Of a stretch of DNA of 8,228 nucleotides, positions 6,908 through 8,228 are shown in pieces. Source of the DNA: an uncultured Oscillospiraceae bacterium (GTDB taxonomy: Bacteria; Bacillota; Clostridia; Oscillospirales; Oscillospiraceae). Position 1 is the stretch's first letter. Each line of letters begins with the position of its first letter. The position numbers and the translations under genes were made by a program. The stretch covers positions 1-8,228 of the forward strand of contig CANQKJ010000094.1 in assembly GCA_947624465.1 (NCBI GenBank), in the 5' to 3' direction. The notes under the pieces were generated by a model. That model was not told the origin of the DNA. It searched no databases and saw only the letters and a program-made list of their open reading frames with translations.

Positions 6908-7990
6908 TCACTGGGCCGCCTTGGCGTTGGCCATGCGGATGCCGTAGTCCATGGCGTTGACCAGGCTCAGGGCATTGGCCCTGCCGCTGCCCGCGTGGCC
7001 GTAGCCGGTGCCGTGGTCCACGCTAGCCCGGATGATGGGCAGGCCCAGCGTCACGTTCACGCCGGCCACCGCGTCCCAGTGGCCCTCGGCCTTGTTGTAC
7101 ACGAAGCCCTTCACCTTCAGGGGGATGTGACCCTGGTCATGGTACATGCACACCACGATGTCGTACCAGCCGCCCAGCGCCTTGGAGAACACGGTGTCCG
7201 GGGGCGTGGGCTTCCCGTCGGGAATGCATATCCCCTCGGCCATGGCCTGGTCGATGGCGGGCTGTATCTCCTCGATCTCCTCCCGGCCGAACATGCCGTT
7301 CTCGCCGCAGTGGGGGTTCAGTCCGGCCACGGCGATCTTGGGCGCGGGGATGCCGATGGCCTTGCAGCCGGCGTCGGCGATGCGGATCACGTCCAGCACC
7401 CGCTGCTTCTTCACCCGGTCGCAAGCCTCCCGCAGGGACACGTGGGTGGACACGTGCACCACCCGCAGGTCCTCGTGGGCCAGCATCATGGTGTACTTGT
7501 CCGTGCCGGTGTAGTGGGCGTATATCTCCGTGTGGCCGGAGAAGTGGTGCCCGGCCATGTTGATGGCCTCCTTGCTCAGGGCGTTGGTGACCGTGGCGTC
7601 CACCTGGCCGTCCATGGCCAGCTCGATGACCTTCTTCACGTACTGGAAGGCCGCCTCGCCGCCCAGCACCGTGGGACCCAGGCCGAAGGGCCTGGGGTCC
7701 GCCGGGTCGCCGGGGATATCGGCGGGGGAGACGATGCCCATGTCGAACACGTCTATGACGCCGGGGCGGAACATCGCCTCGCCCACGGCGTGGATGGGGT
7801 GCACGGTGATCTCCGTGCCGTCCACGGCCTTCGCGGCCCGGGCGGCGTGCTCCATGCAGCTGGCGTCGCCCACGATCAGGGGCCGGCAGCGGTCATATAC
7901 CGCCGGGTCTGCCAGCGCCCGGACGGATATCTCCGGGCCGTTGCCGAAGGGGTCGCCCATGGTGATGCCGAGGATAGGTCTCTGGTTCAT
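6908..7990 (-). CDS. pdxA2: PdxA2-type 4-phospho-D-threonate/erythronate dehydrogenase
   Basis: A 360-residue member of the PdxA family of NAD-dependent, metal-dependent dehydrogenases that oxidise C3 of a 4-phosphorylated C4 acid and decarboxylate it. The catabolic PdxA2 branch turns 4-phospho-D-threonate or -erythronate into dihydroxyacetone phosphate. Motifs from the ATG at 7990 are MGDPFGNGPE (11-20), SGHTE with H153, GLNPHCGE with H227, YHDQG with H284, VNVTLGLPIIR (311-321) and SVDHGT (323-328). The three histidines fit the divalent metal site. The HDQGHIPLK variant and the adjacent DUF1537 kinase argue for PdxA2 rather than vitamin B6 biosynthesis. An in-frame ATG at 8020 would add ten residues unlike the family, and it lies inside a likely promoter element. 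The chosen ATG has AGAGGGA upstream and begins the usual MNQRPILGITMGDP. It is longer than typical (about 330), with extra sequence around 296-309. It is the first gene of the operon. Confidence 0.9.
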   Translation of the reverse strand: MNQRPILGITMGDPFGNGPEISVRALADPAVYDRCRPLIVGDASCMEHAARAAKAVDGTEITVHPIHAVGEAMFRPGVIDVFDMGIVSPADIPGDPADPRPFGLGPTVLGGEAAFQYVKKVIELAMDGQVDATVTNALSKEAINMAGHHFSGHTEIYAHYTGTDKYTMMLAHEDLRVVHVSTHVSLREACDRVKKQRVLDVIRIADAGCKAIGIPAPKIAVAGLNPHCGENGMFGREEIEEIQPAIDQAMAEGICIPDGKPTPPDTVFSKALGGWYDIVVCMYHDQGHIPLKVKGFVYNKAEGHWDAVAGVNVTLGLPIIRASVDHGTGYGHAGSGRANALSLVNAMDYGIRMANAKAAQ

Positions 7991-7996
7991 AGCACA

Positions 7997-8004
7997 TCCC
8001 TCTT
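7997..8004 (-). promoter_or_regulatory. Ribosome binding site of the PdxA2 gene (decides the start)
   Basis: AAGAGGGA on the minus strand, with its GAGG core at 8002-7999, is eight bases from the ATG at 7990. The longer ATG at 8020 has no comparable site in front of it. Confidence 0.65.
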
Positions 8005-8010
8005 TTCCGC

Positions 8011-8100
8011 AATATAACATGTAAATAATAACACATTACCCCCCCCCGGTACATTTATTTTTTGAACAATATTACCAATCCGTTTTTGTGCAAGTTTTTT
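8011..8100 (-). promoter_or_regulatory. AT-rich promoter/operator region of the acid-sugar operon
   Basis: This AT-rich stretch precedes the first gene of the operon, in sharp contrast to the GC-rich coding DNA. The clearest minus-strand element is an extended -10, TG-T-TATATT (8011-8019), which would start transcription near 8004, just before the ribosome binding site. It has no good -35 at 17 bases. A weaker alternative is TTGCAC (8088-8093) with TATTGT (8066-8071) at 16 bases. Two copies of GGTAAT (minus strand, at 8040-8035 and 8076-8071) and a GGTA...TACC pair flanking 8048-8076 might belong to an operator, but the symmetry is poor. A nine-base C run (8039-8047; G on the coding strand) interrupts the region. 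No riboswitch is recognised. Confidence 0.4.
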
Positions 8101-8119
8101 CCCGCCTCCCCGCGGGGAC

Positions 8120-8154
8120 AAAAAAGCCCCGCGGTCAATGACCGCGGGGCTTTT
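8120..8154. terminator. Strong bidirectional rho-independent terminator
   Basis: A perfect 12-bp inverted repeat, GCCCCGCGGTCA (8126-8137) with TGACCGCGGGGC (8139-8150), has A6 on its left (8120-8125) and T4 on its right (8151-8154). In the minus direction it ends in six U residues, so it would stop leftward transcripts entering from beyond the right edge and insulate the operon promoter. In the plus direction it has four U residues and could also stop rightward or antisense transcription. Confidence 0.88.
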
Positions 8155-8228
8155 CAGTCTGTCAAAGAATGAGCCGTTTTCAGGGAGCGAGAACGGGTCG
8201 TTTTTGCATAAAGGCGGGAAATAGCCGG
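8155..8228. other. Right edge: no gene supported, one weak hairpin
   Basis: No gene can be called here. On the plus strand GAGCCGTTTTC (8171-8181) and GAGAACGGGTC (8189-8199) are complementary at 9 of 11 positions and are followed, after one G, by TTTTT (8201-8205), which resembles a weak terminator. A minus-strand reading frame stays open from the edge to a TGA at 8156-8154, directly before the strong terminator. It could be the tail of a gene lying outside, but 24 codons with no recognisable family do not support a call. Confidence 0.25.

Noticed and set aside
4072..6960. Very long plus-strand open frame (962 codons) across LarA and kinase genes
   Set aside because: It runs antisense through three well-supported genes and their intergenic gaps. 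Its low-complexity H/G/L/V/D-rich translation is typical of a high-GC shadow frame. The length is striking but is explained by GC bias at codon third positions.
6908..7990. Vitamin B6 biosynthesis PdxA
   Set aside because: The adjacent DUF1537 kinase, the catabolic neighbours and the HDQGHIPLK variant favour PdxA2. No pdxJ or other B6 gene is nearby.
7991..8020. Ten-residue N-terminal extension of the PdxA2 protein from the ATG at 8020
   Set aside because: The extension is cysteine-containing and unlike PdxA N-termini. It overlaps the candidate -10, and a better-placed ribosome binding site serves the ATG at 7990.
8154..8228. Minus-strand open frame entering from the right edge and ending at TGA 8156-8154
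   Set aside because: Only about 24 codons are visible, there is no recognisable motif, and the stop abuts the terminator stem unusually closely. It may be chance.
1..8228. CRISPR array, tRNA/rRNA genes, insertion sequences or phage genes
   Set aside because: No regularly spaced repeats, no tRNA-like cloverleaf or rRNA sequence, and no transposase, integrase or phage protein was seen on either strand.

Overview
The window is GC-rich. Every gene call is on the minus strand, so it reads from right to left. Strong AAGGAGG-type ribosome binding sites, compact operon spacing and a gut-clostridial gene set (KdgT permease, GarK/GlxK kinase, LarA, DUF1537 kinase, PdxA2, amylosucrase-like GH13) suggest a high-GC anaerobic Firmicute. 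Oscillospiraceae (Flavonifractor/Lawsonibacter/Oscillibacter-like) is my best guess. That placement is inference; there is no rRNA or other marker here.

Layout from right to left, in the direction of transcription. At 8107-8154 a strong, bidirectional-looking terminator isolates the main operon from whatever lies to the right. An AT-rich leader of about 100 bp (8011-8100), broken by a 9-base C/G run, precedes five tightly spaced genes. These are a catabolic PdxA-family dehydrogenase (pdxA2 type, 6908-7990), a DUF1537 four-carbon acid sugar kinase (5659-6879), a LarA-type nickel-dependent hydroxyacid racemase/epimerase (4315-5598), a GarK/GlxK-type glycerate kinase (3150-4292) and a KdgT-type sugar-acid permease (2129-3124). 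Gaps are 22-60 bp. A textbook hairpin terminator at 2083-2114 ends the operon. A separate unit follows: a recognisable promoter (2037-2065) and an amylosucrase-like GH13 enzyme (192-2018). The left edge (about 55-177) holds a cluster of three hairpins that looks like an intergenic repeat or structured RNA.

How the genes may work together. The kinase plus PdxA2 pair is known from D-threonate catabolism: phosphorylation at O4, then oxidation and decarboxylation to dihydroxyacetone phosphate. The permease would import a sugar acid. LarA inverts C2 of 2-hydroxyacids, so it could interconvert D-erythronate and D-threonate, or L- and D-glycerate. The first would feed the kinase/PdxA2 branch and the second the glycerate kinase branch. 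The operon then looks like a small-hydroxyacid (C3/C4 aldonate) utilisation module in which a nickel-pincer enzyme replaces the C2-dehydrogenase/isomerase steps of better known routes. That combination is the most interesting thing in the window; the substrate assignment is inference.

The start codons of pdxA and the GH13 gene are placed downstream of the longest possible start, because in both cases the longer start overlaps the promoter or the ribosome binding site.
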